Shown: positions 8,871 to 17,962, counted from the stretch's first letter. The stretch is 36,950 nt of DNA from an uncultured Lachnospiraceae bacterium (GCA_947169385.1 CAMVPR010000026.1:1-36950); one strand, 5' to 3'. A program made the numbers and translations. The notes: generated by a model from the sequence alone, not told the origin.

Positions 8871-10061
8871 ATGAATACTATTGAAGAAGTATTAGAAGAT
8901 TTAAAGAACGGCAAGATAGTTATGGTTATTGACGATCCTGATCGAGAGAACGAGGGAGACCTTATCTGCGCGGGTGAGTTCGCAACAACCGAGAATATCA
9001 ATTTTATGGCAAGAAATGCTTGCGGACTTATATGTATGCCTATGTCAGAAGAATATGTCAAGAAGCTTCATATTCCTCAGATGGTTGATTACAATACCGA
9101 CAATCATGAGACTGCATTTACCGTATCGATTGATCATGTTGATACAACCACCGGTATATCGGCGGCAGAGCGATCTTTGACCGCTATCAAATGTTGTGAA
9201 GACGACGCTAAGCCTGAAGATTTCAGAAGACCGGGCCATATGTTCCCGCTTCTTGCCAAGAAGAACGGAGTATTAGAGCGTAACGGTCACACGGAGGCGA
9301 CAGTTGATCTTATGAAGCTTGCAGGTCTTAAGGAAGTCGGACTCTGCTGTGAAATCATGAGAGAAGACGGTACGATGATGAGAACCGGCGAGCTCTTAGA
9401 GCACGCGAAGAGTTGGGGCGTTAAGGTCACAACTATCAAGGATCTTCAAGAATATAGAAAGCTTAACGACAAGCTTGTTGACAGAGTAACGACTGTTAAG
9501 ATGCCAACTAAGTATGGCGAGTTTATGGCTTACGGTTATGTTAACCGTTTGAATGGTGAACATCATGTTGCGTTGGTTAAGGGTGATATAGGAGATGGCA
9601 AGGATATTCTGTGCCGAGTTCACTCTGAGTGTCTTACGGGAGATACTTTTGGATCGTTGAGATGTGACTGTGGTGAGCAGTTTGCTTCTGCTATGAAGGC
9701 TATTGAGGAAGAAGGCAGAGGAGTTCTTCTTTACATGCGACAGGAAGGAAGAGGCATAGGGCTTATTAACAAGCTTAAGGCTTACGAACTTCAAGAGCAG
9801 GGGTTGGATACCCTCGAGGCCAATATTAAACTTGGATTCTCAGGAGATGAGAGAGAGTATTACATCGGTGCTCAGATTCTCAGGGATTTGGGTGTTAAGA
9901 CGATGAGGCTTTTGACTAATAATCCGGATAAAGTCTATCAATTGAATGAGTTTGGAATGGAGATTAAGGAGAGAGTTCCAATTCAGATTGATGCTACTAA
10001 ATATGATTTGTTCTATCTTAAGACCAAGCAGGATAAGATGGGACATATACTTAATTACTAA
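8871..10061 (+). CDS. ribBA: Bifunctional DHBP synthase / GTP cyclohydrolase II
   Basis: Makes both entry substrates of riboflavin synthesis. The N-terminal half (~1-200) is 3,4-dihydroxy-2-butanone-4-phosphate synthase with the acidic metal loop [10 protein letters not shown] and [10 protein letters not shown]. The C-terminal half (~205-396) is GTP cyclohydrolase II with the three zinc cysteines in [20 protein letters not shown] and the catalytic RQEGRGIGL. The fused length of 396 residues is normal for Firmicutes. It starts 13 bases after ribE. It is separated from ribH by a 108-base spacer carrying a dispersed repeat, so ribH could be less tightly coupled. Confidence 0.96.
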   Translation: MNTIEEVLEDLKNGKIVMVIDDPDRENEGDLICAGEFATTENINFMARNACGLICMPMSEEYVKKLHIPQMVDYNTDNHETAFTVSIDHVDTTTGISAAERSLTAIKCCEDDAKPEDFRRPGHMFPLLAKKNGVLERNGHTEATVDLMKLAGLKEVGLCCEIMREDGTMMRTGELLEHAKSWGVKVTTIKDLQEYRKLNDKLVDRVTTVKMPTKYGEFMAYGYVNRLNGEHHVALVKGDIGDGKDILCRVHSECLTGDTFGSLRCDCGEQFASAMKAIEEEGRGVLLYMRQEGRGIGLINKLKAYELQEQGLDTLEANIKLGFSGDEREYYIGAQILRDLGVKTMRLLTNNPDKVYQLNEFGMEIKERVPIQIDATKYDLFYLKTKQDKMGHILNY

Positions 10062-10080
10062 GATACTAAAACTTCCCACA

Positions 10081-10133
10081 TGTCATCCTGAGCGTAAGCG
10101 AAGGATCTTTATCCCGAATGAAATGAGGGATAA
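10081..10133 (+). repeat. TGTCATCCTGAGC-type intergenic repeat with two hairpins
   Basis: The stretch opens with TGTCATCCTGAGCG and GCGAAGGATC, in which ATCCT (10085-10089) and AGGAT (10102-10106) can pair; a second hairpin TTATCCC/GGGATAA (10109-10115 with 10127-10133) follows. I recognise this wording as a short intergenic repeat seen in many unrelated bacterial genomes, usually in multiple copies; only one copy is in this window. It sits inside the rib operon between ribBA and ribH. Confidence 0.55.
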
Positions 10134-10169
10134 CAAATAAAGAACAATATATTATAAAGGAGAACAATT

Positions 10170-10637
10170 ATGAACAAATTTGAAGGAAACCTTATACCTA
10201 GTGAAGTAAAGATTGGTATCATCGTTGCAAGGTTCAACGATTTTATTACCTCTAAGTTGTTGGACGGTGCAATGGACGGATTAAAACGTCACGAAGTGCC
10301 TGAGGAGAACATTGATGTTGCTTATGTTCCGGGTGCGTTTGAGATTCCTCTTATTGCTAAGAAGATGGCTAAGTCAGGTAAGTACGATGCTGTTATCGCA
10401 CTTGGTGCTGTTATCAGAGGTTCAACAACTCACTATGATTATGTATGTAACGAAGTAAGCAAGGGTATTGCAAGTGTTTCGCTTGACGCTGAGATTCCTG
10501 TTATGTTTGGTGTAATCACTACAGAGAATATTGAGCAGGCTATCGAGAGAGCCGGTTCTAAGGCTGGTAACAAAGGTTACGAGTGTGCTCTTGGAGCTAT
10601 CGAGATGATTAATCTTATCAAGAACTTAGAGGCTTGA
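10170..10637 (+). CDS. ribH: 6,7-dimethyl-8-ribityllumazine synthase
   Basis: Condenses the diaminopyrimidine with dihydroxybutanone phosphate to lumazine, the substrate of RibE; family members assemble into pentamers or 60-mer capsids. Recognisable motifs are the N-terminal [31 protein letters not shown] with the catalytic histidine, and the C-terminal [14 protein letters not shown]. The 155-residue length is standard. AAAGGAG at 10157-10163 precedes ATG 10170. It closes the riboflavin operon. A separate promoter for gatC begins inside its last codons. Confidence 0.96.
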   Translation: MNKFEGNLIPSEVKIGIIVARFNDFITSKLLDGAMDGLKRHEVPEENIDVAYVPGAFEIPLIAKKMAKSGKYDAVIALGAVIRGSTTHYDYVCNEVSKGIASVSLDAEIPVMFGVITTENIEQAIERAGSKAGNKGYECALGAIEMINLIKNLEA

Positions 10638-10662
10638 ACTTGATTTTTATATGATGTATAAT
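10634..10662 (+). promoter_or_regulatory. Sigma-A promoter of gatCAB
   Basis: TTGAAC (10634-10639), overlapping the ribH stop codon, and a consensus TATAAT (10657-10662) are 17 bases apart. A short hairpin (GGGCA/TGCCC, 10682-10694) lies in the leader before gatC. Confidence 0.65.
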
Positions 10663-10712
10663 ACCGTATTGTGTGAATATAGGGCATTATGCCCGGAATA
10701 GAGGTTTAGAAT

Positions 10713-11006
10713 ATGGCAAATGTTATTTCCGACGAAACCATTGATTATGTAGGAATCCTTGCTAAACTAGAACTTTCTGATGCTGAGAAAGAAGATGCTA
10801 AGAAGGACCTTGGAAGGATGTTAGATTACATAGATCAGCTTAATGAGCTTGACACTTCTGGCGTTGAGCCTATGTCGCATGTATTTCCTGTTGACAATGT
10901 CTTTAGAGAGGATGTTGTTACTAATGGTGACAATTCAGAAGCAGTGCTCAAGAATGCACCTGAGCGTAAGGACGATACCTACGTGGTGCCTATGACAGTA
11001 GAGTAG
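10713..11006 (+). CDS. gatC: Asp/Glu-tRNA amidotransferase subunit C
   Basis: Small structural subunit that wraps around GatA and stabilises the GatA-GatB complex. At 97 residues it has the family pattern: an N-terminal helix ([20 protein letters not shown]), a middle helix ([20 protein letters not shown]) and a C-terminal REDVV...[17 protein letters not shown] strand. First of three genes in the order gatC-gatA-gatB; the ribosome binding site GAGGT lies at 10701-10705. It is followed by gatA after 11 bases. Its presence implies that Gln-tRNA and/or Asn-tRNA is made by transamidation of misacylated tRNA. Confidence 0.95.
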   Translation: MANVISDETIDYVGILAKLELSDAEKEDAKKDLGRMLDYIDQLNELDTSGVEPMSHVFPVDNVFREDVVTNGDNSEAVLKNAPERKDDTYVVPMTVE

Positions 11007-11017
11007 GAGGTTTAGCT

Positions 11018-12475
11018 TTGAGTCTAATGGATAAAACAGCCCTTGAGATTGGGGCTATGATTAAGAATAAAGAGATATCAGCGGTTGAAGCCGCTAAGGA
11101 ATCCCTTAATGCTATTAAGGAGACTGAGAGCAAGGTTAATGCATTTGTTACTGTACTTGGTGATGATCAAGTCATAAAAGATGCTGAGGATGTTCAAGCT
11201 AAGATTGAGAGCGGAGAGATCAACAGCCCATTAGCGGGTGTTCCTGTTGCAATCAAGGATAATATGTGTACTGAAGGTGTTCTTACTACATGTAGTTCTA
11301 AGATTCTTTCTAATTTCAATCCGACATTTTCATCTGATGCAGTGCTTAGACTTAAGAATGCCGGAGCTATTATGGTTGGTAAGGCTAACATGGATGAATT
11401 CGCCATGGGTAGCACTACTGAGACTTCATACTACGGTGCAACCAAGAACCCTTGGGATTTAGAGAGAGTTCCAGGAGGTTCATCAGGCGGATCGTGTGCG
11501 GCTGTTGCTGCGAGCGAGGTCCCATACGCACTTGGTTCAGATACAGGTGGAAGTATCAGACAGCCGGCGTCATTTTGTGGTGTAACCGGTATTAAGCCTA
11601 CCTACGGTACGGTTTCAAGATATGGGCTTATAGCATACGGTTCATCACTTGATCAGATTGGACCTATTGCTAAGGATATTTCTGATTGTGCTACTATATT
11701 GGAGACGATTTCAGGTCACGATATAAAGGACAGTACAAGTATATTAAGAGATGATTACAATTTTACTTCTGCTCTTGTAGATGATGTTAAGGGCTTTAAG
11801 ATAGGTATTCCTAAAGCTTATTACGGAGAGGGACTTGACCCTGAGGTCAAAGAGCAGGTTATGAAGGTTGCTAAGACTCTTGAGGAGAAGGGTGCAATTA
11901 TTGAAGAATTTGATCTCGACTTAGTTGATTACGCAATACCTGCTTATTATGTTATTGCGTGTGCAGAGGCAAGTTCTAACTTAGAGAGATTTGACGGTGT
12001 TAAGTACGGATATAGAACTGCTGAGTACGAGGGACTTCACAATATGTATAAGAAGACCAGATCTGAAGGATTTGGAGCTGAGGTTAAGAGACGTATTATG
12101 CTCGGTTCGTTCGTACTTTCATCTGGTTACTACGATGCATACTACCTAAAAGCGCTTAGAACCAAGGCACTCATTAAGAAAGCATTTGACGAAGCATTTG
12201 CTCAATATGACATGATCCTTGCTCCTGCTGCACCTACGGTAGCACCTAAGCTTGGTGATTCGTTAAGTGATCCGATTAAGATGTATCTTGGAGATATATA
12301 TACGATTTCCGTTAACTTGTGCGGTTTGCCGGGAGTGTCGATTCCTGCAGGTCTTACTTCTTCAGGACTCCCTGTTGGAGCACAGCTTATCGGTAATGTA
12401 TTTGAAGAGAAGAAACTTATTCAGGCAGCATATAGTTATGAGCGCACATTAGATTGGTCGCTCCCAAGCATTTAG
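11018..12475 (+). CDS. gatA: Asp/Glu-tRNA amidotransferase subunit A
   Basis: Amidase-signature glutaminase that releases ammonia from glutamine for tRNA amidation. The Ser-cisSer-Lys triad is visible as K80 (VAIKDN), S155 (GGSSGGS) and S179 (GSDTGGSIRQPA), matching the family positions almost residue for residue. Length 485 is typical. The start is a TTG at 11018, since AGGAGG (11005-11010, overlapping the gatC stop) is 7 bases away; the first in-frame ATG at 11027 would be 16 bases from it. Followed 15 bases later by gatB. Confidence 0.96.
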   Translation: MSLMDKTALEIGAMIKNKEISAVEAAKESLNAIKETESKVNAFVTVLGDDQVIKDAEDVQAKIESGEINSPLAGVPVAIKDNMCTEGVLTTCSSKILSNFNPTFSSDAVLRLKNAGAIMVGKANMDEFAMGSTTETSYYGATKNPWDLERVPGGSSGGSCAAVAASEVPYALGSDTGGSIRQPASFCGVTGIKPTYGTVSRYGLIAYGSSLDQIGPIAKDISDCATILETISGHDIKDSTSILRDDYNFTSALVDDVKGFKIGIPKAYYGEGLDPEVKEQVMKVAKTLEEKGAIIEEFDLDLVDYAIPAYYVIACAEASSNLERFDGVKYGYRTAEYEGLHNMYKKTRSEGFGAEVKRRIMLGSFVLSSGYYDAYYLKALRTKALIKKAFDEAFAQYDMILAPAAPTVAPKLGDSLSDPIKMYLGDIYTISVNLCGLPGVSIPAGLTSSGLPVGAQLIGNVFEEKKLIQAAYSYERTLDWSLPSI

Positions 12476-12490
12476 GAAGGAGGGTTTTAG

Positions 12491-13930
12491 ATGTCTAAGG
12501 AATACGAAACAGTCATAGGTCTTGAGGTTCACGTTGAGCTTGCAACTAAGACCAAGATATTCTGCGGATGCTCGACTGCATTTGGCGGAGCACCTAATAC
12601 CCATACCTGTCCTGTATGTACTGGTATGCCGGGTTCACTTCCTGTGTTAAACAAGCAGGTTGTAGAATATGCTATTGGTGTCGGTCTTGCTACTAACTGC
12701 TCGATTACACAGTACTGTAAGTTTGACAGAAAGAATTATTTTTATCCTGACAATCCACAGAACTACCAGATATCTCAGCTTTATCTTCCTATATGCAGAA
12801 ACGGTCATGTAGATATTGAGGTTGATGGAGTCAAGAAATCTGTTGGAATCCATGAGATTCATATGGAGGAGGACGCAGGTAAGCTTGTCCATGATGAGTG
12901 GGAGAATACCTCGCTTGTCGATTTCAACCGTTCGGGTGTGCCTCTTATCGAGATAGTGTCTGAGCCTGATATGAGAAGTGCTGATGAGGTTATTGCATAC
13001 TTAGAGAAGTTAAGACTTATCATCCAGTATCTTGGCGCTTCTGATTGTAAGCTGAATGAAGGCTCAATGCGTGCGGATGTCAACTTGTCAATCAGGGAGG
13101 TTGGCGCAAGTGAATTCGGAACTCGTACAGAGATGAAGAATCTTAACTCATTTAAGGCTATTGCAAGAGCTATCGAGGCTGAGAAAGTAAGACAGATTGA
13201 TATTATTGAATCCGGTAAAGAAGTCGTTCAGGAGACACGTCGTTGGAATGACGATAAAGAGTATTCTTACGCTATGCGTTCTAAGGAAGATGCTCAGGAT
13301 TACAGATATTTTCCGGAGCCTGATCTGGTGCCTATCTCAATTTCTGATGAGTGGATTGCCAAGATTAAGGATGCTCAGCCTGAGTTTAGAGATGAGAAGA
13401 AGGTTAGATATAAAGAAGAGTATGACCTTCCTGATTACGATATTGATATTATAACCAATTCTAAGCATTTGGCTGATATATTTGAGGAGACAATAAGCAT
13501 TACCAATAAGCCTAAAGAAGTGTCTAACTGGCTTATGGGAGATACTATGAAGCTTCTTAAATCGGAGGAGAAGAGTGTTGAGGATATAAGCTTTTCGCCT
13601 AAGAATCTTGCAAGGCTCATCGATATTATAGATGAGGGCAAGATTAACCGTACCATGGCTAAAGAAGTGTTTGAACAGATATTTAAAGAGGATGTCGATC
13701 CTGATAAGTATATTGAAGAGCACGACATGGGGATGGTTAGCGATGATGGGGCATTAAAGTCTACAATCGAGGAGATAGTAGCTAACAATCCTCAGTCTGT
13801 TGCCGATTACAAGGGCGGTAAGACTAAGGCTATGGGATTCTTAGTCGGACAGACAATGAAGGCAATGAAGGGTAAGGCAGATCCTGCCTCAGTTAATAAG
13901 ATTCTTAAAGAGATTCTTGATAGTTTATAA
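12491..13930 (+). CDS. gatB: Asp/Glu-tRNA amidotransferase subunit B
   Basis: Catalyses ATP-dependent activation and amidation of the misacylated Glu- or Asp-tRNA, with ammonia channelled from GatA. Seen: the N-terminal GLEVHVEL, the zinc ligands in CGCS and CPVC (residues ~25-45), PGSLPVLN, EDAGKLVHD and the C-terminal YqeY-like helical tail (~400-479, GFLVGQTMKAMKGKADP) that recognises the tRNA. Length 479 is normal. AAGGAGGG precedes ATG 12491. Last gene of the gatCAB unit, ended by a strong terminator at 13942-13969. Confidence 0.96.
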   Translation: MSKEYETVIGLEVHVELATKTKIFCGCSTAFGGAPNTHTCPVCTGMPGSLPVLNKQVVEYAIGVGLATNCSITQYCKFDRKNYFYPDNPQNYQISQLYLPICRNGHVDIEVDGVKKSVGIHEIHMEEDAGKLVHDEWENTSLVDFNRSGVPLIEIVSEPDMRSADEVIAYLEKLRLIIQYLGASDCKLNEGSMRADVNLSIREVGASEFGTRTEMKNLNSFKAIARAIEAEKVRQIDIIESGKEVVQETRRWNDDKEYSYAMRSKEDAQDYRYFPEPDLVPISISDEWIAKIKDAQPEFRDEKKVRYKEEYDLPDYDIDIITNSKHLADIFEETISITNKPKEVSNWLMGDTMKLLKSEEKSVEDISFSPKNLARLIDIIDEGKINRTMAKEVFEQIFKEDVDPDKYIEEHDMGMVSDDGALKSTIEEIVANNPQSVADYKGGKTKAMGFLVGQTMKAMKGKADPASVNKILKEILDSL

Positions 13931-13941
13931 TTGATTATCTT

Positions 13942-13969
13942 TAGCGGCGCGATATGCGCTGCTATTTTT
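13942..13969 (+). terminator. Intrinsic terminator of gatCAB
   Basis: TAGCGGCGC (13942-13950) pairs with GCGCTGCTA (13956-13964), with one G-U pair and a 5-base loop, followed by TTTTT (13965-13969). Confidence 0.85.
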
Positions 13970-13972
13970 AAT

Positions 13973-14000
13973 AAAAGGCAGGTACATATTAGTACCTGCC
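13973..14000 (-). terminator. Intrinsic terminator of the minus-strand zinc-ribbon gene
   Basis: A perfect 9-bp stem (GGCAGGTAC 13977-13985 with GTACCTGCC 13992-14000) reads on the minus strand into TTTTATT. It lies just past the end of the converging gene at 14012. Confidence 0.8.
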
Positions 14001-14011
14001 GTATTAAGTCG

Positions 14012-14590
14012 TTATAGTTTATTAATGGTTCCGCAGAAAGAGCACTTCTTGATTGAACCTCTGATGCCGGACATTTGAGCACCGCAACCTCTGCAACCGC
14101 AGACTACAGTACCTTTCTCGATGAAGGTATCCTTGATAACATCGAAGGTACCCTTAAGCGTTCTTGCTACTTCTTCAACACCGTCAAATGCAAACATCTT
14201 GCTGTTCTCATAGCCGTCATATCCTGAATATTCGGGATCTCTAAGCAGATTCTTGGCTTGATAAATCAATTCCTTAGAGGCTTTCTTGCCATCATTGTTA
14301 AATGTCAGTGTTACCTGGTGACTGGCAAAATATATGTCTACCGACGGAATCGTGGCATTGCTCTTAGACACTACAACTTGAGGGACACCCTTATATATCT
14401 TAATATTCTCTACGATGTCCTGATATATCAGAATCTCTTTCTTAAATAATCCCTTCTCCACAAGAAGAACGACACGTCTGTTGGTGAAGTAGAAATCACA
14501 GACACCTCTGCCCCATAATGAAGAGACAAATGAAGCATGCCCGTAACAAAACAGAGTTACTTCGTCTTGTGCTAATTGAAGCATAATCAT
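14012..14590 (-). CDS. Unknown protein, PH-like N-terminal domain plus C-terminal zinc ribbon
   Basis: A 192-residue protein I cannot assign. Residues ~1-110 are strand-rich with the pattern of PH/GRAM-like membrane-binding domains (FYFTNRRVVLLVEKGLFKKE...IKIYKG), and a middle helical part (~110-155) precedes a C-terminal zinc ribbon with two cysteine pairs, CGCRGCGA and KKCSFCG. No signal peptide or transmembrane segment. ATG 14590 has GGAGGG 8 bases upstream; a second ATG two codons later is less well placed. It lies downstream of the PilZ gene on the same strand, separated by a hairpin terminator, and converges on gatB. A membrane-lipid or stress-related regulatory role is conceivable but not shown. 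Confidence 0.75.
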   Translation of the reverse strand: MIMLQLAQDEVTLFCYGHASFVSSLWGRGVCDFYFTNRRVVLLVEKGLFKKEILIYQDIVENIKIYKGVPQVVVSKSNATIPSVDIYFASHQVTLTFNNDGKKASKELIYQAKNLLRDPEYSGYDGYENSKMFAFDGVEEVARTLKGTFDVIKDTFIEKGTVVCGCRGCGAQMSGIRGSIKKCSFCGTINKL

Positions 14591-14625
14591 ATATATAACC
14601 CTCCAAATGTATATACTGTGTCAAA

Positions 14626-14652
14626 TGAAATAAGGGAGGCATAACCTCCCTT
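14626..14652 (-). terminator. Intrinsic terminator of the PilZ gene
   Basis: AAGGGAGG (14632-14639) and CCTCCCTT (14645-14652) form a perfect 8-bp stem with a 5-base loop; on the minus strand it runs into ATTTCATTT, a moderate T-rich tail. Confidence 0.7.
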
Positions 14653-14672
14653 TAAGTATCGTGATTGTATGA

Positions 14673-15038
14673 TTATTGCTTTTCATCGGCAAGTTGATCT
14701 TCGTATTTCTTGAATGCCGGATGCAAAATCTCAGGAAGGCCCACAAACTCACATCCATAAATGAAGCCTTCATCGGTCTTCTGAATGCGGACAATCTTAA
14801 CAACGGTATAAACTAGGTTGTCACTGGCGCCTAAGATAATCTTGGCGTTGAAATAGAAGTTCAATGGGAGAATACTCTTGCTTGTAAAGCCGATTCCTCT
14901 TGTTGAAACATCAAATACTTCTATGTCAGCTTCCTCAATGTTAGCCTTGACATTGTCCTGGCAGAAAAGGTCTGAAATAGTTAAATCAAGCTTGATAGGC
15001 AGTCTCTTGGCACGCCTTTTATCCATTGGATTTGACAT
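14673..15038 (-). CDS. PilZ-domain protein (probable c-di-GMP effector)
   Basis: A 121-residue single-domain protein. Both c-di-GMP contact motifs of PilZ are visible: RRAKR near the N terminus (R8 and R12) and DVSTRGIGF (D43, S45, G48). The rest fits the PilZ beta-barrel, ending in the GCEFVGL strand and a C-terminal helix. PilZ proteins bind cyclic di-GMP and alter motility, polysaccharide production or other targets; which applies here is unknown. AGGAGGG precedes ATG 15038 on the minus strand. It is divergent from the GH3 lipoprotein gene, with an extended -10 sequence (TGATATAAT, 15072-15080 complement) as the likely promoter. Confidence 0.88.
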   Translation of the reverse strand: MSNPMDKRRAKRLPIKLDLTISDLFCQDNVKANIEEADIEVFDVSTRGIGFTSKSILPLNFYFNAKIILGASDNLVYTVVKIVRIQKTDEGFIYGCEFVGLPEILHPAFKKYEDQLADEKQ

Positions 15039-15071
15039 AATAATCCCTCCTAAGTTTATGAAACTATTATC

Positions 15072-15080
15072 ATTATATCA
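15072..15080 (-). promoter_or_regulatory. Extended -10 promoter candidate for the PilZ gene
   Basis: On the minus strand TGATATAAT gives an extended -10 element about 35 bases before the PilZ start. No good -35 box is seen. Confidence 0.45.
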
Positions 15081-15090
15081 AAAAAAACTG

Positions 15091-15119
15091 TTGATTTCTA
15101 CAAGAAAATGAATGATAAT
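15091..15119 (+). promoter_or_regulatory. Sigma-A promoter candidate for the GH3 lipoprotein gene
   Basis: TTGATT (15091-15096) and GATAAT (15114-15119) are spaced by 17 bases, 28 bases before the start codon. Confidence 0.5.
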
Positions 15120-15147
15120 TATATAAAAATACGGAGAATGACTTGAA

Positions 15148-16419
15148 ATGAAGAATTTATCTATCAGAATAATCTTAATAATGTCTATTCTAACACTCGT
15201 TTCATTTACATTTACAGGGTGCGACGAGCTTAATGATCCGGGTGTTCACTATATTTCAGCTAAGTCAGATGTCAGTGAGCTTACTGATGCAACAATCGAC
15301 ATGATTGTTGATAATATTGTTAAAGATATGACTCTAAGTGAGAAGGTTGGTCAGATGTTTATTGTTGATTTTGCAACATTTGAACAATCCAAGAAGAGTG
15401 TCAAGAAATCAAGACTGTCCAAGAAGTTCATAAAGAATATGAGACTCTATCCGGTCGGAGGAGTAATTTACTATTCGTGGGATGTCAAGTCGAAGAGCCA
15501 GGTGAGCGAGCTTAACAAGTGTTTGCAGGAGCAGAGTAAGTATCCTTTATTCATTGCGGTCGACGAGGAAGGCGGAAGAGTGAGCAGGGTTGGAGCCAAC
15601 AAGAAGCTTGGTGTTAAGCATTTGCCTGCTATGAGTGTTGTTGGAGTCAGTGGGGATGCAGCCAAATGTAAAGATATGTATCTCAATCTCGGAATCTCTC
15701 TTAAGAAGCTTGGTTTTAATGTTGATTTTGCCCCTGTTGCCGATCTTAGCGAGGCGGATGACTCTGAGATAGGGGACAGATCTTTTGGTACAGATGAGAC
15801 TATGGTTAGTGATATGGTATCATCAGCTGTTAAAGGACTTAACAGATCGGGTATGTGTTCGACTATTAAGCATTTTCCGGGAATGAGGTCGGCTTCGTCT
15901 GACACTCACATTGCTGCAGCTAATGTCAATACTGACATTTCAGAACTTAGAAAGCGCGATTTTAAGCCGTTTATATCAGGTATTAAAGCGAATGCTGATT
16001 TCTGCATGATTTCGCACGAGTCAGTCAATTCTATAACAGGAGATACGACACCGGCAACTATGTCCTCCCTTGTTATCAAGGAGATACTTAGAGAAGAACT
16101 CGGGTTTAATGGTATAGTTATTACGGATTCTATGAATATGATGCCTATTGTATCTAAGTATTCTTCTGAGGAGGCTGCTGTTAATGCGGTTAAGTCGGGA
16201 GTGGATATTGTCTTGATGCCTGAAGATATAGAGGCATCATTTGACGGAATAATTGACGCGGTAAGAGACAAGGATATCAGCGAGTCGAGAATTGATTCTT
16301 CGGTTAAGAGGATTATCAAATGTAAACTTCTTAAAGGTATCATTTCCCTTGATTCTGATATCGTGCTTGATGCGGGCGCAGATTCCTACCATGATATAGG
16401 ACAGATGGAGAATAATTAA
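15148..16419 (+). CDS. GH3-family beta-N-acetylhexosaminidase-like lipoprotein
   Basis: A 423-residue glycoside hydrolase family 3 protein of the NagZ type, which removes N-acetylglucosamine from cell-wall fragments. A signal peptide ends in FTGC, making C25 the likely lipid anchor, so the enzyme faces the outside. The catalytic nucleophile is probably D327 in GIVITDSMNM, and the general acid-base pair D252/H254 is present in SSDTH. The substrate loop differs from the canonical KHFPGHGDT: here it reads KHFPGMRSA, losing the GHG stretch, so specificity may differ. GGAG at 15133-15136 is the ribosome binding site. Monocistronic, between the divergent PilZ gene and purB. Confidence 0.85.
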   Translation: MKNLSIRIILIMSILTLVSFTFTGCDELNDPGVHYISAKSDVSELTDATIDMIVDNIVKDMTLSEKVGQMFIVDFATFEQSKKSVKKSRLSKKFIKNMRLYPVGGVIYYSWDVKSKSQVSELNKCLQEQSKYPLFIAVDEEGGRVSRVGANKKLGVKHLPAMSVVGVSGDAAKCKDMYLNLGISLKKLGFNVDFAPVADLSEADDSEIGDRSFGTDETMVSDMVSSAVKGLNRSGMCSTIKHFPGMRSASSDTHIAAANVNTDISELRKRDFKPFISGIKANADFCMISHESVNSITGDTTPATMSSLVIKEILREELGFNGIVITDSMNMMPIVSKYSSEEAAVNAVKSGVDIVLMPEDIEASFDGIIDAVRDKDISESRIDSSVKRIIKCKLLKGIISLDSDIVLDAGADSYHDIGQMENN

Positions 16420-16446
16420 AAAATAGTTTCTATCGGTTGTCAGTTG

Positions 16447-16455
16447 TGCTATAAT
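16447..16455 (+). promoter_or_regulatory. Extended -10 promoter of purB
   Basis: TGCTATAAT provides an extended -10 with a consensus TATAAT (16450-16455) 45 bases before purB; a weak TTTCTA lies 18 bases upstream. Confidence 0.6.
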
Positions 16456-16500
16456 GATTAGGCTTTTAATTAGCATTTTATAAATATAAAGGAGTGTATT

Positions 16501-17955
16501 ATGAGTAACGACAGATATGTAAGCCCACTTTGTGAGCGCTATGCAAGTAGCGAGATGCAGTATATTTTCTCGCCTGACATGAAGTTTAAGACTTGGAGAC
16601 GCTTATGGATTGCTCTAGCTGAGACAGAGAAAGAGCTTAACTTAACAGATGAGAACGGCAATCCGCGTATTACTGACGCACAGATTGATGAGTTGAAGAG
16701 TCACATTGACGACATCAATTATGATGTTGCCAAGGCTAGAGAGAAGGAAGTTAGACATGATGTTATGAGCCATGTTTATGCTTATGGTCAGCAGTGTCCT
16801 AACGCGGCAGGTATCATTCACCTTGGAGCTACGAGCTGCTATGTTGGTGATAACACCGATGTTATTATTATGACAGAGGCTATGAAGCTTGTAAGGAATA
16901 AGCTTATTAATGTTATCAACGCTCTTAGTGAGTTTGCAATCAAGTATAAAGATCTTCCTACCTTGGCGTTTACTCATTTTCAGCCGGCACAGCCTACTAC
17001 AGTCGGTAAGAGAGCGACGCTTTGGATTGAGGAGTTGTTGCTTGATCTTTCCGATCTTGATTATATGATCAGCCAGCAGAAGCTTCTTGGATCTAAGGGT
17101 ACAACAGGTACTCAGGCTAGTTTCTTAGAGCTTTTCAATGGCGACCATGAGACTGTTGCCAAGATAGATGGCAAGATTGCTGAGAAGATGGGATTTAAGG
17201 AGTGCTATCCTGTATCAGGTCAGACATATTCAAGAAAGGTCGATACAAGAGTACTTAATGTCCTTTCGGGAATTGCACAGAGTGCTCATAAGTTCTCGAA
17301 TGATATCAGACTTTTGCAGCATCTTAAAGAGGTTGAGGAGCCATTTGAGAAGAATCAGATTGGTTCATCTGCTATGGCGTACAAGCGTAACCCTATGCGT
17401 TCTGAGCGTATTGCTTCACTTGCTAACTATGTTATTGTTGATTCGCTTAATCCTGCAATCACGGCTGCTACACAGTGGTTTGAGAGAACGTTGGATGACT
17501 CGGCTAACAAGAGAATTTCGGTTCCTGAGGCTTTCTTGGCAATTGATGGAATTCTTGACTTATACCTTAATGTTGCATCAGGTCTTGTTGTTTATGACAA
17601 GGTTATCTATAAGCATTTTATGACAGAGATTCCATTCATGGCTACAGAGAATATCATGATGGATGCTGTTAAGGCAGGCGGCAACAGACAGGAACTCCAT
17701 GAGAAGATCAGACAGTACTCTATGGAGGCAGGTTTAGAGGTTAAGCAGAAGGGTAATGATAACAACTTAGTTGACTTGATTGCCAACGACCCTATGTTTA
17801 ACATGACCAAGGAAGAGATTGTCGCTAAGCTTGAGCCAATCAACTATGTAGGTAGAGCACCTAAACAGACAGAAGAGTTCATAAACGGAGTTGTTAAGCC
17901 TATATTGGATGCTAACAAGGACATCCTTGGTATTACAGCTACAATCAATGTATAA
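16501..17955 (+). CDS. purB: Adenylosuccinate lyase
   Basis: Acts twice in purine synthesis: it releases fumarate from SAICAR and from adenylosuccinate to give AMP. It belongs to the fumarase/aspartase superfamily, with the flexible signature loop GSSAMAYKRNPMRSERI carrying the catalytic serine, the histidine region DVMSHVYAYG, and TTVGKRATLW. At 484 residues it is of the longer type common in Clostridia. AAAGGAG lies shortly before ATG 16501. It is transcribed alone and closed by two tandem terminators. PurA, the enzyme that makes its adenylosuccinate substrate, lies 7.5 kb downstream on the same strand beyond an unrelated transporter cassette. Confidence 0.96.
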   Translation: MSNDRYVSPLCERYASSEMQYIFSPDMKFKTWRRLWIALAETEKELNLTDENGNPRITDAQIDELKSHIDDINYDVAKAREKEVRHDVMSHVYAYGQQCPNAAGIIHLGATSCYVGDNTDVIIMTEAMKLVRNKLINVINALSEFAIKYKDLPTLAFTHFQPAQPTTVGKRATLWIEELLLDLSDLDYMISQQKLLGSKGTTGTQASFLELFNGDHETVAKIDGKIAEKMGFKECYPVSGQTYSRKVDTRVLNVLSGIAQSAHKFSNDIRLLQHLKEVEEPFEKNQIGSSAMAYKRNPMRSERIASLANYVIVDSLNPAITAATQWFERTLDDSANKRISVPEAFLAIDGILDLYLNVASGLVVYDKVIYKHFMTEIPFMATENIMMDAVKAGGNRQELHEKIRQYSMEAGLEVKQKGNDNNLVDLIANDPMFNMTKEEIVAKLEPINYVGRAPKQTEEFINGVVKPILDANKDILGITATINV

Positions 17956-17962
17956 GATTTAC

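Noticed and set aside
15471-16343. Two ~145-residue minus-strand frames across the GH3 gene
   Set aside because: Composition is that of the reverse complement of a coding frame, with no motif or ribosome binding site.
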